A DNA stretch of 64,000 nucleotides from NCBI GenBank assembly GCA_024195585.1, contig SWBL01000032.1:62001-126000 (forward strand), read 5' to 3'. This document shows, one piece after another, positions 11,817 through 22,063 of this stretch. The notes under the pieces were generated by a model. It had not been told where the DNA came from. It ran no database searches and saw only the letters and a program-made list of their open reading frames with translations. How positions within the stretch are numbered: the stretch's first letter is position 1; each line of letters begins with the position of its first letter. The position numbers were made by a program, and so were the translations under genes. Source of the DNA: Aureobasidium sp. EXF-3400. Lineage: Eukaryota > Ascomycota > Dothideomycetes > Dothideales > Saccotheciaceae.

Positions 11817-12239
11817 GACTGGTCGTGCTATTTCAAATCAGAACAATATTGGGCGCGATTGTCTCCCACTGCAGGGCGGGACGAGGATACCGGAGTACTG
11901 TCCAAGTTGGTCAGCAAGAGTCGGTGTTTTTACCCATCTTGGCACTAACTGACAATTCTTGGCTCGTATCCACACCGTTACAAGATGATATCGAGTAAGA
12001 ATATGTTTGCACAACCTACCTAAAAGTGGTTGTATGCATATCAATCTGAGCAGTTGATGATGTTGTACCTTATCATTCTGGGTGGGGTACGACTAGAGCA
12101 TATCAGGCAATGATGATCGCTGCTGGACCTTCCTTTCGAGGCGTGCATGCTCATGCTGCAGGATTCGTTTGTATATAATCAGTAGGGTCGTCCACAGCCT
12201 TATACCTACCGGACTTTCATTGTCACTCCTGCCCGTCCA
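11817..12239. promoter_or_regulatory. Shared divergent promoter region of transporter and dioxygenase genes
   Basis: A 423-bp region between two divergent start codons. A TATATAAT element at 12172-12179 sits about 65 bp before the dioxygenase ATG and is probably its TATA box. No equally clear element was seen for the transporter. Confidence 0.5.
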
Positions 12240-13115
12240 ATGTCATCGACTCAAACTCATGTCGAAATCCTCGAGTTGTCTCAGGAAGAGTTGGCATGTA
12301 AGAAGCTGAGCTCCCACACCTTGCAGGCTGCAGTCGAGGCACTCCATCTCGATGGCTTGGTCGTGCTGAAGAATGCAGTCGATGTGGCTCACCTGGATAA
12401 GCTGAACGAGCGTATGGTAGCCGAAGCCAAGATCTTGTACAAGCAGAAAACGACCGCTCGCAATTTTGGTACTTCAACAGGCAATATTCAGCAGGAACCG
12501 CCGGTCGACAAAGACTATATCTTTGAAGACATCATTGCGAATCCTTGGGCTACGGAGGTTGTGGAATGCATGATTGGACCAAATCCAATGCTACGTTTCT
12601 TCAGCGCGAACACGGCTTTCAAAGCCAAAGGTCGTCAACCAGTCCATATCGACGTTGATTTCGATATGCCGAAGGTACCTTTTGGTTATTGCATCAATAT
12701 CAACCTTGTCGACACGTCACCCAAGAATGGCTCGACTGAGATCTGGCTGGGTACTCATACGCAGACAGACATAGATGTGTTGGATCCGGAGGAGTATCGT
12801 GTACGACCCTACCTTGTTGAAGCGAGGCGTAGGATAAGCCCGCCTATACAGCCTACGCTGCCTAAAGGATCGTTGATCATTCGAGACTTTCGACTTTGGC
12901 ACGCTGGGATGCCGAACCAGACAGACGAGCCGCGAGTGATGGTTGTGACAGTACAGTTCCCAAAGTGGTACCGAAATGACACCAAAGTCATTCTTCCGAG
13001 AAGTCTCGAGGGGAAGATCAATTGGGGAGGGCTGGTACCGTGTGTTGAGTGGGTTGAAGACGGTTACGATTACCTTAAGGGAGCTCATACACATGACTTC
13101 TCTCTCAAGCCTTGA
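12240..13115 (+). CDS. Phytanoyl-CoA dioxygenase (PhyH) family protein
   Basis: Intronless ORF of 291 residues, typical for PhyH-type Fe(II)/2-oxoglutarate oxygenases. A QPVHIDVDF segment gives the HxD pair, and RLWHAGMPNQTDEPRVM gives the distal iron-binding His plus the Arg that usually contacts 2-oxoglutarate; GSLIIRDFRLWHAG is a common family block. No signal peptide or membrane segment is visible, and the C-terminus DFSLKP is not a clear peroxisomal signal. Such fungal enzymes often hydroxylate secondary metabolites or small acids; the substrate is unknown here. The start is the first ATG, 65 bp after a TATA box. It may work with the divergently transcribed sugar transporter, though this is inference from position only. 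Confidence 0.85.
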   Translation: MSSTQTHVEILELSQEELACKKLSSHTLQAAVEALHLDGLVVLKNAVDVAHLDKLNERMVAEAKILYKQKTTARNFGTSTGNIQQEPPVDKDYIFEDIIANPWATEVVECMIGPNPMLRFFSANTAFKAKGRQPVHIDVDFDMPKVPFGYCININLVDTSPKNGSTEIWLGTHTQTDIDVLDPEEYRVRPYLVEARRRISPPIQPTLPKGSLIIRDFRLWHAGMPNQTDEPRVMVVTVQFPKWYRNDTKVILPRSLEGKINWGGLVPCVEWVEDGYDYLKGAHTHDFSLKP

Positions 13116-13417
13116 TGATGGGAGCCCGCAGCCGTGAGGCATGGTGGATGAGGTTTGGTCACTCATATACCAGTATACGATATACTTGTTAGCGGTGATA
13201 CGAAGAGTTCAGCGGGCATGTGTGAGGCGTCTTTAAGATGATGCATGAAAGGCGTGTCGCGACTCGGGAAGGAGATGACGCGCCGGAAGACACGGGCCGA
13301 GGACAGGAAGGTGGGGGCGGGGAAAGCTTCCTCGTTGCCGACTCGGTTTGGGACTCGAGTTGCCGACGACGACGTATAACAGACGCAGTAGCTGTTCAAT
13401 GACAGACGACCAGTAGA
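13116..13417. other. Short intergenic region
   Basis: Between two plus-strand genes; carries the 3' end of the dioxygenase and the promoter of the dehydratase. No TATA box is obvious and no gene is seen. Confidence 0.5.
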
Positions 13418-14596
13418 TTGATGATTGTGACGACGATGGCTTGCACAAGAGCGGTACGACTAAGCTCATTGAGACTCGGCGGCAGTCAACGAAGATGGCA
13501 GTCCTCATATTCACATCTCGAGGCAGAAATGACGGCGAGGAAGATTCGGCCAGTCTTCGATGACCTGACGTCGCAGAACTCGTTTAGACTCAATGTGTCG
13601 CTGGCCGACTTCTTGCCAAACACACGGTAAGCAGATTCTACTCCAGACCGTGTGGCCGAGACTTGACTAACAAGATGCTGCAGCGCTCCGCTCACACCCC
13701 CAGCACCGAACAAGCCACTACCTATGCCGATTCCTCACCATCTACTCTACTTCGAACCCACAAAACCTCCTTCAGACTTGTTACCCGATGGCACCAACCC
13801 AGATCATTCGCCTGGCGAGCCCTTTGTCCGCCGCATGTGGGCTGGTGGCAGTGTCTTGTTCGACTCCAAGAAGCCTTTGCTTATGGACAATAGTCGTGCA
13901 GTGTGCCTGGAAGGAATTCGAGATGTTGCCGTCAAGGGCAAGCCTGGGGATGAGAAAGTCTTTGTCGGCATTGAACGCCGCATTGCCGCCTTGAACAAAG
14001 ACGAGGAAAAGGCTATGGCAGATGCCAATGGTCAACTGGACAAAATCCTCGCTCTGGAAGAAACCATCAGGCAGAGGTTATGGATGCCATCTGACGTCGA
14101 GTTCGGGCCTGCAAATATTATCGAACGCCGCAATATTGTCTTCATGCGCGAGAGAACCCCAGAACAAGCAAAAGAAGCCGTCGCTGCTGCCAAAAAGCCT
14201 GGCAAGGTGTTGAAACCTCAACATCAACCTGACTTCCACCACACGCTCCGTCCAGATGCCCAGTTACTATTCCGATACAGCGCATTGACTTTTAATGCTC
14301 ACTCTATCCATCTGGATCCACAATACTGTCAGACCGTGGAAGGCCACAAACACTTACTGGTCCATGGCCCTCTATCTTTCACTCTTATGTTGACAATCTT
14401 GCAACAACAGCTAGCAAAAGAGGGAGGCCGTGAGCAGATCAAGTCAGTCGAGTACAGGAATCTTGCAACGCTCTACGCCTATGATCCACTGAAGATCTGC
14501 GGAAGGAAAGCTGATGACCAGAAATATGAGGTTTGGGCCGAGACCCCAGAAGGCGGCATTGCTGTGAAAGGTACCGTCAAAACAGAAAAAGTATAA
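13418..14596 (+). CDS. Mitochondrial hydroxyacyl-thioester dehydratase type 2-like (hotdog fold)
   Basis: Exons 13418-13626 and 13684-14596 (57-nt intron, GTAAGC donor, CTGCAG acceptor) give about 373 residues. The first 35 residues are rich in Arg and Ser (RAVRLSSLRLGGSQRRWQSS), which fits a mitochondrial targeting sequence. The C-terminal block LFRYSALTFNAHSIHLD, with HLLVHGPLS after it, matches the HTD2 / mesaconyl-CoA hydratase-like hotdog family and contains the expected catalytic His. The family includes yeast Htd2 of mitochondrial fatty-acid synthesis, where it dehydrates 3-hydroxyacyl-ACP, but longer Pezizomycotina members may act in other thioester hydrations; this one is longer than yeast Htd2 (about 280). 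A second in-frame ATG seven codons in could also start the protein. Confidence 0.82.
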
Positions 14597-14864
14597 TCGC
14601 CCATTTTCGTTACTGTATTTCTTGTCTGCATAGTCTCTGGACCGCGCACTCCAACTCAGCGCCTGCATTGGCAATACAAAGCGTGTGAAACAACCACCAA
14701 GCTAAACTAATGGTGTGTTGTACCCTCTCTCTGCAAACCAGTCTGTAGCTTGGCCAAGCCATTCCTCTCTGAAGCATTCGGACTAGACCATCTTCAACGC
14801 ATCTCCCCACGGCGTCCAATCTTCACGCTTTTCAGTCTGTAATGGTGCCTGCTCAAAAACCTCA

Positions 14865-16274
14865 TCACGATCTTTTCTCCCAGAAAGACCGAGCCTGAAG
14901 AGCATATGTCAGAGCTCTGAGACCGAGGATAGAGAAGCCTTGGGCTAGTGTCCACTCCCTCTGAAGCAGCTCCCAGTCTTCGAGCGGTAGACAAGTCGGG
15001 AAGAATGTGCTACGATTCAGCGACATTCTAGATTCGACATCGCCATAGCGTGCTCTTCGCTCACTTGCTTCAAGGTTTTCCTTGTCGATGACGGTTTGGA
15101 TACGGTCTGCCAGTTGGCACTCGAGCTCGATGTAGTGACAGTTTGGCATGCCCAACACTAGTGCAAGACCGTCATCGTTGAACTTTTCCATAGCGTTTCG
15201 ACTACGGTTGAGAGCTTCACCAACACGACATCTGCGGCAACGATTATGACGGACATTGCGTGAGTGCTGTGTTGTGACTTTCTTGCTGGGAAGCTTTCTC
15301 GTCTTGAAGTGATAACGAATCTTCCCATGCGGTTTGATGTCAAGTTCGATGACCTCTCCAAAGTTAAGATCCACGAATGCGAACGACCGGATCCAGGAAA
15401 GATGTGTCAATTGAATACCTCTCATCCACAAGTTAGACTGACTCATTTCGTGCAACGCACCAACGATCATTGCAAATCGGTTGTATCTGTAGTAGATTGG
15501 CAGTGCTTCGGCGCGTGTCAGACGACATGCCTTTGTGATAGCAGGCTGTCGCTGAGGGTGGAAAATAGGCAGGGATGCACGGCAGGTCAGATCGTAGACC
15601 ATCTGTCGGATCTCCGCAGGAAGGTCGAGGAAGTTGAAGCAAGCGTTGCGATCAGCTGTCTGGAGCACTTCGATCAAAGTGCTCTTGGTTTGATTAGGCT
15701 CAGAGGGACTCGGGGCCACCACTGCAAGCTGGTCTTCCTGTGGAGACACAGTCATGAATCCATTGAGAACAGCCTTGAACCCATCGAGAACAGTGTTGAG
15801 CTTTATGGAGGTGTTGATGGAACGAGTCTCACGTGAAAGTCCCTCTGTTGGAATAGTACTCTTGTGGTTGCGCTTCATGGACAGATGACCGATGCCATCA
15901 AGCCTGGACTTCTCCTGCGAGTCTGATTGCTGCAGACGAAATGCGCCCTGCAAGCTCGATCTGGTCGTGATGGTGATGGTGTTGGTGGAAGACTGATGGG
16001 GACTCAAGCCTCTGGCCTCGATGAACTTGGTGAGTTCCTGCAGCTCAAAGCCTTCATACACGACGGGTTGGGTGAGAGACTTTTCCAGCATAGCTAGGAG
16101 CATCTCTTTGTCGTCGATCGAACCCGAAGGGACGCCGTATGCCTGACAGAGGTGACTTAACGCGTCGGCGCTCCAGTCTTTGGCGTAGCTGAGGCCGGTT
16201 GTGGTGCGAGCCACTGTCAAATCGAGGATAGTTGGGCCAGACGCGGTTGGCTTTGAATCTTCTTGAGAAAACAT
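14865..16274 (-). CDS. F-box-like (2EXR-type) fungal protein with an N-terminal SAP-like stretch
   Basis: Intronless, about 469 residues from the ATG at 16274 (MFSQEDSK); the frame is open 40 codons further upstream, but that stretch looks untranslated. Around residue 214 the sequence FNFLDLPAEIRQMVYDLTCR is the LPxEIRxxIYxL start of the many fungal F-box-like/2EXR proteins, followed by ACRLTRAEALPIYYRYNRF, the usual second block. Residues about 30-65 (LSHLCQAYGVPSGSIDDKEM) resemble a SAP-type helix-turn-helix, but weakly. Between them lies a Ser/Thr-rich region. Such proteins are common in Pezizomycotina and almost all are uncharacterised; a substrate-receptor role is only inference. No Skp1-binding experiment or catalytic site can be read from sequence. 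Confidence 0.72.
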   Translation of the reverse strand: MFSQEDSKPTASGPTILDLTVARTTTGLSYAKDWSADALSHLCQAYGVPSGSIDDKEMLLAMLEKSLTQPVVYEGFELQELTKFIEARGLSPHQSSTNTITITTRSSLQGAFRLQQSDSQEKSRLDGIGHLSMKRNHKSTIPTEGLSRETRSINTSIKLNTVLDGFKAVLNGFMTVSPQEDQLAVVAPSPSEPNQTKSTLIEVLQTADRNACFNFLDLPAEIRQMVYDLTCRASLPIFHPQRQPAITKACRLTRAEALPIYYRYNRFAMIVGALHEMSQSNLWMRGIQLTHLSWIRSFAFVDLNFGEVIELDIKPHGKIRYHFKTRKLPSKKVTTQHSRNVRHNRCRRCRVGEALNRSRNAMEKFNDDGLALVLGMPNCHYIELECQLADRIQTVIDKENLEASERRARYGDVESRMSLNRSTFFPTCLPLEDWELLQREWTLAQGFSILGLRALTYALQARSFWEKRS

Positions 16275-17282
16275 GTTGGCGGTTGCGTTGTAGTCGAAGG
16301 AAAGAAGGGGTCGGGGCCGTGAAGACAAGATTTTGTGCTGTATGGCAAGTGTTTCACAAGTGCGTGCTGCAGGACATCGATGCCAACACCACAAGTCTCA
16401 CTCGCCGTCTGTACGTTCTGGCGACTTGAGCACACCGAGGCCGTCTACAGATGCTCTGCTGCTGTAACGTCTGTATGTCTCGTGTTAAAGTGTGCTATGT
16501 ATTCCTCCACAGCTCTTTTTCGACTCGAGCTAGCAGCCCCTTGGCGGCACATCTGAAGGACTACCTGTGGGATCGGTATCGGAATCTCTCATGTGTATAT
16601 TAATATCGCTGAAAGTTGACTGAGCGTCGTAATGGTTAGTGAAAATCAGCTCAAGTATGGGTCATTGGAGGGTTCGTCAAAGGCTCGCCGCTTCAAATGA
16701 GTTTCTGTCATCTACGAGAGCATGCATTCACACCAGCTCGTGGATACGGGAATTTACGTTTGAGTCTGGGCTTACAATGCTTTGGGGTCCATCGTACAGC
16801 TCGAGTGTGGTAGTGGAAGTGGTTGAGCATTGACACATTCACCCACGCACTTGACAGGATTGCTCGTCTCTACCTCTGGTCATATAGAAGAAAGGCAGAA
16901 TTATCATCTTCTACCCTACTTTGGTAGTGACTATCTTTGGCCTTGTCTAGTCCCTTGAGATCGCTCCTTCCACTTCGTTTCGTCTATAGATGGTAGAACT
17001 AAGCAATCAAGAGTCCCGAGCAATGGATTGTATTTCTGGTAGGTACATCCTCTTGGCGGTACTAGAAAAGTGACAGAGAAGGAGCGATGCTCAATCGTAG
17101 ACTAGTGCCGTTTGTTGTCGTGGCAGCTCACTTCCGTTGTTCGTTCTCACACGGTCTCTATAAAAATCCCTTCCACTCCACTTCTCTTCCTTCTTCCTTC
17201 CTTTCACAACCATCAACATCTTGGGTTACTCCTGACCCACGACATCGATCAACGTATAATCAACCACGAAGCATCTCCTAAG
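16275..17282. other. Divergent intergenic region, 1 kb
   Basis: Holds promoters of the F-box-like gene (minus) and of the repeat-containing gene (plus). Only short shadow ORFs otherwise. Confidence 0.5.
17159..17166 (+). promoter_or_regulatory. TATA box of the 17283 gene
   Basis: TATAAAAA about 120 bp before the ATG at 17283, followed by a long CT-rich leader (TTCCTTCTTCCTTCC). It lies inside the longer open frame that begins at 17112, which argues that translation starts at 17283 rather than upstream. Confidence 0.6.
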
Positions 17283-18308
17283 ATGATCATCACCCGTTAC
17301 CGCTGGGCGGACTGCCCTCACGTCCAGCACGTCAACGACTCAGGTCAACCCATGAGCTGGGTCGAGGTCAGAGATCCCGTCAACAGCATCGTCGATGCCG
17401 AACCATCCCATTATTGTTCTGCTTGCGAGGACCCTGAGGTTACTCATCCAGATATCAGCATCATGCCTCGCGTGCCTGAGAGCACTCGCCAGTAAGTCAT
17501 CATCTGGCGCCTTGTTTACTTCGTATGCTGACGCCCTTCTTAGATCCACATCTGCTCCTGCTCAGACTACGCCCCTGAACCCGGTTGTCAACTCCTTCAC
17601 CCCAAGCCAGGCCATGGTTGATCCCCACGAGTTCATCCCTTCTACCAATGACCACCTTGCTGCTCAGCAGGCTATGGTCAACCCCTACGAGTCGGCCGTC
17701 CACGCCAACAGTTACCTTGCCGTCCAGCAGAACATGATGAACCCCTACGCGTTGACTCTTCCCTCAAACAACTACCCTGCTGTTCAGCAGCCTCTTGACT
17801 ACCAGTACCAGCAGCAAGTCTACAACTCCGCTGGTCAGATTGTGATGCCCCCTTTCTATGGTCCCGCTGGCCCCATGGATTTTGCTGGCAGTATTCCCAC
17901 CGCTGGACCTACCAACCAGCTTGCTGCTGGTCCGCTTCACCATGCTTCTGTCAACAGCAACAACAGCACCAAGGTTGCCGGCAAGTCGCCACTGCACAAA
18001 CCAGGCAAGGAGTGCCCTGAGGGAAACGCCAACTGCCACTGGCATTACACTGGTTCGTGCCACGAGAACCCCGCCACGTGCACTCTCGCCCGTGAGTTCC
18101 TTCAACCTCTTGTCTACCTCGTTTTGCTTACTAAGTCGCTGTTACAGTTCAAGCAATCACCGCATCCTTCCACGCTCACGGTGAGTGGAGACATGCTCCC
18201 GCCGGCTGGAACGAGGCTCACCAGTCTTGTATCCGCGTCGAAAACCCCGTCATGTGCCCTTTCCATGCACAGCTGGCACGCAGTGTTTTCGGCAGCTCCT
18301 ACAACTGA
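17283..18308 (+). CDS. Uncharacterised protein with MxNPY repeats and a C-terminal Cys/His region
   Basis: Exons 17283-17491, 17544-18091 and 18148-18308 (52- and 56-nt introns, both with consensus donors) give about 305 residues. I do not recognise a family. Residues 1-70 carry several Cys and His (WADCPHVQHV, SHYCSACEDPEVTHP). The middle has three imperfect repeats built on AxQQxMVxPxE / VQQNMMNPYA, then a Gln/Tyr/Pro-rich tract. The C-terminal part has CPEGNANCHWHYTGSCHENPATC followed by eleven more Cys/His residues up to CPFHAQLARSVFGSSYN; the spacing is loosely like CCCH-type zinc binding but does not match a named finger. No signal peptide or membrane segment. A cytosolic or nuclear role is a guess. 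Confidence 0.72.
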
Positions 18309-20098
18309 GCTTGGTCTACGTGACAAGAGAATCAGATGGTATTTGGTGATGGGTAGAAGAGGACGTTGAGGTTCTGGTATTTGGAGCGAAGAACGACAGG
18401 TCGAGGATAGCAGAGGATACAAAGGAGGAAGTGATCGAGGGTAAATTGAACAGAGCGGCGGGGAAAGCAGGAAGAGCACCAGGGATCAGAGAATCAGTCT
18501 TTCATTAACAGAGAAACAGAGCAGTTTCTGCAGCGCATGATAGCGCATTCATCAGAGGAATATCAAGGAAGAAGTTTATACCATTCAGCGTTATCTTTGT
18601 CCCTTGATAGTGACCATGTCCCTTGATAGTGACCATGTCCCTAATGTTAATGAGAAAACTGTCGGATCGCATAGTAGCGTAGCAAAGCTTGCAAAACATT
18701 TCTGATGTTCCACAGCTAAGATCCGACACAGTTAGCACTGACACGTTGGACCATGCAGAAACTGATTTCGATCAAGACGAGCCATAGGCTTGTGAGAAGC
18801 CCATCCAAATTGCGAAGCTCATCGGTAGCACTTCAGATGCAGACAACTTGCTGAATCGTTGCAGAGCCACTAAGACCATGCCACCGCTGTTGTTCAGAAA
18901 GATTTCTTCTGTACAACAGGCTGGTTTATTGTACTGACTTCAGGACCAAAATGCTTAGGATCCTTCCAGAGAACATGATCCGGAGGTCATGAACGAATGG
19001 CCCTCTGGTCAAACTTGGTAGTCATTTGATTATACTGACCGCTTACAGAGTGTAGTGGTTCGTAATAGTACAGTAGAGGCAAGCCGGAGACTCGACCGCA
19101 TGCCAATTTATAGCCAAATCATCGAATCAAATCATCGAAATTTGGCTCGGGTCGTCGATACCACCTCCAACGCTGTGAGATGAGCAATGAAACAAGACCG
19201 TCGCCGTACAGACCTACTCGACTATTCTTCGAGGACTAAAGACCAGAAACACCGCGCGAGCAACGGTCTGGGTGACGAACGCGGCCAATGGTTTGTGCCA
19301 CTTGGCCCTTATCCGCATATCGAGTTCGCTGCTGGAGCAGAGACTGAATGTACATGAGACGGATCTATATGATTGGAGTTCCTTGTATCTTCTGGTTGAG
19401 AAGCAAAATATCATCGAGCACTATAGCGAGAGCTTGATGCTGATGCTGATGCCGATGAGCATGTTCTACGAGAAGATGTCGGGATGCGGTCTCATGAGTC
19501 GGAGGTGCGATAGTGTATACTGTATTGCAGGTGCAAAAGTGTGAGGAAAGTAGGGAGTTTGGAGGACACAACTCGATGCTGGACTTGGGTAACGCTGCAA
19601 AGTCTTTATGCAGTTTTGGAGCTTGATCGAGGCATTCTCTATAGAGAATGGATCAGAAGCGGCTCTAGGATTGAGATGGTCAATCTGACACTAGCGTGTG
19701 TGGCAAGCTGCACGGTTGATCATTCGTGAGAAGTTGAGGAAGACCCTGTCACAAGGTGACCTTAGATAGCTTGATGAACTTTTTGAAACAACAAATTGAC
19801 AATTAGGGATCAAAGCTATTACGTACAACAAAGCAGATCAAAGGTCGACGAAAGAGGTATCCAAGCTAGCAAAGGAACAAAAGAGACACCCCAAAGAAAA
19901 ACATCCCAAGCTCCCTGTATGCTTAACTACCTCGATCAATGTAACAACCAATCGCTGGAGTGCGGCTTGCGATGCGAGAATCGTGCGTGAAATCCAAAAA
20001 GAGAACTGATAACCAAAAGCAGAAGAGTCCCAAGGCAGGATAAAGAGATCAAAAGGCAATGGTGTATGTGCGGGAAACATCTTGTACCGACAAGAAGA
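18309..20098. other. 1.8 kb intergenic region, convergent
   Basis: Between the 3' ends of the 17283 gene (plus) and the CorA gene (minus). Short ORFs only, none convincing. Contains a 19-nt tandem repeat at 18599. Confidence 0.5.
18599..18642. repeat. 19-nt tandem repeat, 2.3 copies
   Basis: The unit GTCCCTTGATAGTGACCAT occurs at 18599-18617 and 18618-18636 without a mismatch and then continues for six bases. Recent slippage or a small regulatory duplication; no coding frame is supported here. Confidence 0.9.
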
Positions 20099-22063
20099 TT
20101 ACAACTCTTCTTCGCGCTCAGGAACAACGTCCCCAAGCAGGCCGATCTTCCATGCAGTGAGAAGGCATGCTGCGACGAAGATGATCATGAATCCGACAAT
20201 GCCGAACCACCAGGCGAGATTAGGCCCGTCCATACCAGGCACGCGGACGTTCATACCAAAGAGGCCAGTAACCAAGTTGAGAGGAACCAGAATGGTGGCC
20301 AGAACAGTGACTCTAGAAAGCAGGGAGTTGGCCTTGTTGCCCTGTGCGATGTTGTCGACTGAGATCTGAGCGAGGTAGTTGGAGTGACTACGCGAAAGGA
20401 TCTTCTCGAAATGCGACAAGTTACTCATCATGGTGACGACGTGGTCTTGGACGTCGGAGAGATACAGGCCAACATCGCCACGAGGTGCCATGCTGTACTG
20501 CTCGTTGCAACGTTTGGCAAAGCCCTTGATGACATCTGCCTTACCGCCGAGCAAGCGAAGCAGAGACATGACCTTCTTGCGGCAAGTACCAATCTGTCGA
20601 AGAATGAGGCGAGAATCCTCGAAGCGCGCAGTGAAGACACTGTCCTCGATGGCATCAGCCTCATGCTCGACGTCACGCAAGACTGGTCCGAAAGCATCGA
20701 CAATGTCATCGATCAAGGCGTAGCAAATCCAGTCGGCGCTGAGGTTGACATAGTCACGAAGGCGACCAATACGCTTGCGAACATTAGCAGCATGAGGGTT
20801 ATTGCAGAAGGTGAAAGTCAGCAATCCTTCGCGGAAGACGACAGTGTAGACGTTGATGGGCTCCATGTAGTCTTCGCTCTGTGGATCCTCCTGGTAGAAG
20901 GATCGGAAACAAACAAAGTAGTAGGATCTAAACAGCTCAACCTTCTCACGTGTCTCTTGGGTGGCAATATCCTCACGAGTCAAAGGATGTACTCCGAATG
21001 CTTTGCAGATGGCTGTGACTTCTTCCTCGGAGGGGTTGAGCATATCGAGCCACCAGACACCACCATCGGGACCGAGTTCGAACAAGTCTCTGAATGACTC
21101 ACCCGGCATGAGAAGACCGCCCAATTCGGGTGCGTGAATAGTCTCGTCAATCTCAGAAGAGAAAAAGGTGAACCTGTTGAGGTACTGAGTGTGCGACACA
21201 ACACGCTCGAGCTCAATCTCGGGAGAAGCGTCTGTCTTCTTGATTTGATCGATAGCCTGCTTCTCATCCGTAACGTCGCTGTCGCTTGCATTGGTCTTGG
21301 TAGCGCGGAGGTCATGGAATATTTTCGGCTCGCTGTGAGTTTTCTGCTTGCCGAAAGGAGGTTGGAATGGGTGAGAAACAGGGGTCTTTTCATGTGACTC
21401 TGCAACGAACTCCTCAAGTTCTTCGAAGTCGATCAAGTAGGTCTTGCTCTGATCACGTTCAGGAGGGAAGCAAACGTCGTCCTGGACAGAGCTGTGGCGT
21501 GACTGTACAGTGTGAGTCGACTTGGTGTCATCATAGGTCGATCGACGATGCTTAGAGGCGCCGGAGATGGTCCTAGTGAGATTGAGATTGGCGAAAGGAG
21601 GAGCCTCGCTACTAACGGTATCTCCACGACGACGTCTTTGGGGATTGGCGAAAGCGTCAACCGAGTTTGGAGGGGAGGTCGATCGTGAACTGGAAGATTC
21701 ACGGCTTCTGGATCTGGGCTCCAAGGCAGGTGGAGGAAGACGAATGGTTGTTTGCCTTCCTACAGTCTGCCCAATGGAATTGCGTCGCCATGTGGGAGTC
21801 TCATGGACGGAACGAATGCTGTCGTCGTCTTGGTCGTCGGCAATAGCATTCTCAAAGTCGCGAGCAATCATTCCTTGTCCTTGTTGAGCAGCAATTAGGG
21901 CTGCGAGATGTGGGCTACCAGCGATACTGGCCAGAGTGCCTCTTCGGGAGCCTTGTTCGTGTGCGCGTGGGAGTGATTCCTGCTGGTGGCGGTGGTCGTC
22001 AAGGTCGGAGACAGGAGTGCTGAATCTGGTCTGCGACCTTTCTGATCTGGGAGTCTCGGCCAT
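20099..22063 (-). CDS. CorA-family magnesium transporter (ALR1/MNR2-like)
   Basis: Intronless, 654 residues. The N-terminal 200 residues are polar and Ser/Arg-rich, as in fungal ALR/MNR2 proteins. The cytosolic CorA domain follows (VWWLDMLNPSEEEVTAICKA, LTREDIATQETREKVELF, NVYTVVFREGLLTFTFC). Near the C-terminus two membrane helices flank the family signature GMN at about residues 603-605 (LVPLNLVTGLFGMNVRVPG), the selectivity filter of CorA channels. The last residues VVPEREEEL are acidic. The protein should move Mg2+ across the plasma or vacuolar membrane as a pentamer. In yeast, ALR1 acts at the surface and MNR2 at the vacuole; sequence alone does not tell which this is. Confidence 0.93.
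   Translation of the reverse strand: MAETPRSERSQTRFSTPVSDLDDHRHQQESLPRAHEQGSRRGTLASIAGSPHLAALIAAQQGQGMIARDFENAIADDQDDDSIRSVHETPTWRRNSIGQTVGRQTTIRLPPPALEPRSRSRESSSSRSTSPPNSVDAFANPQRRRRGDTVSSEAPPFANLNLTRTISGASKHRRSTYDDTKSTHTVQSRHSSVQDDVCFPPERDQSKTYLIDFEELEEFVAESHEKTPVSHPFQPPFGKQKTHSEPKIFHDLRATKTNASDSDVTDEKQAIDQIKKTDASPEIELERVVSHTQYLNRFTFFSSEIDETIHAPELGGLLMPGESFRDLFELGPDGGVWWLDMLNPSEEEVTAICKAFGVHPLTREDIATQETREKVELFRSYYFVCFRSFYQEDPQSEDYMEPINVYTVVFREGLLTFTFCNNPHAANVRKRIGRLRDYVNLSADWICYALIDDIVDAFGPVLRDVEHEADAIEDSVFTARFEDSRLILRQIGTCRKKVMSLLRLLGGKADVIKGFAKRCNEQYSMAPRGDVGLYLSDVQDHVVTMMSNLSHFEKILSRSHSNYLAQISVDNIAQGNKANSLLSRVTVLATILVPLNLVTGLFGMNVRVPGMDGPNLAWWFGIVGFMIIFVAACLLTAWKIGLLGDVVPEREEEL

Noticed and set aside
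17112..17282. Upstream in-frame extension of the 17283 gene
   Set aside because: A TATA box lies inside it, so it should be at least partly untranscribed.
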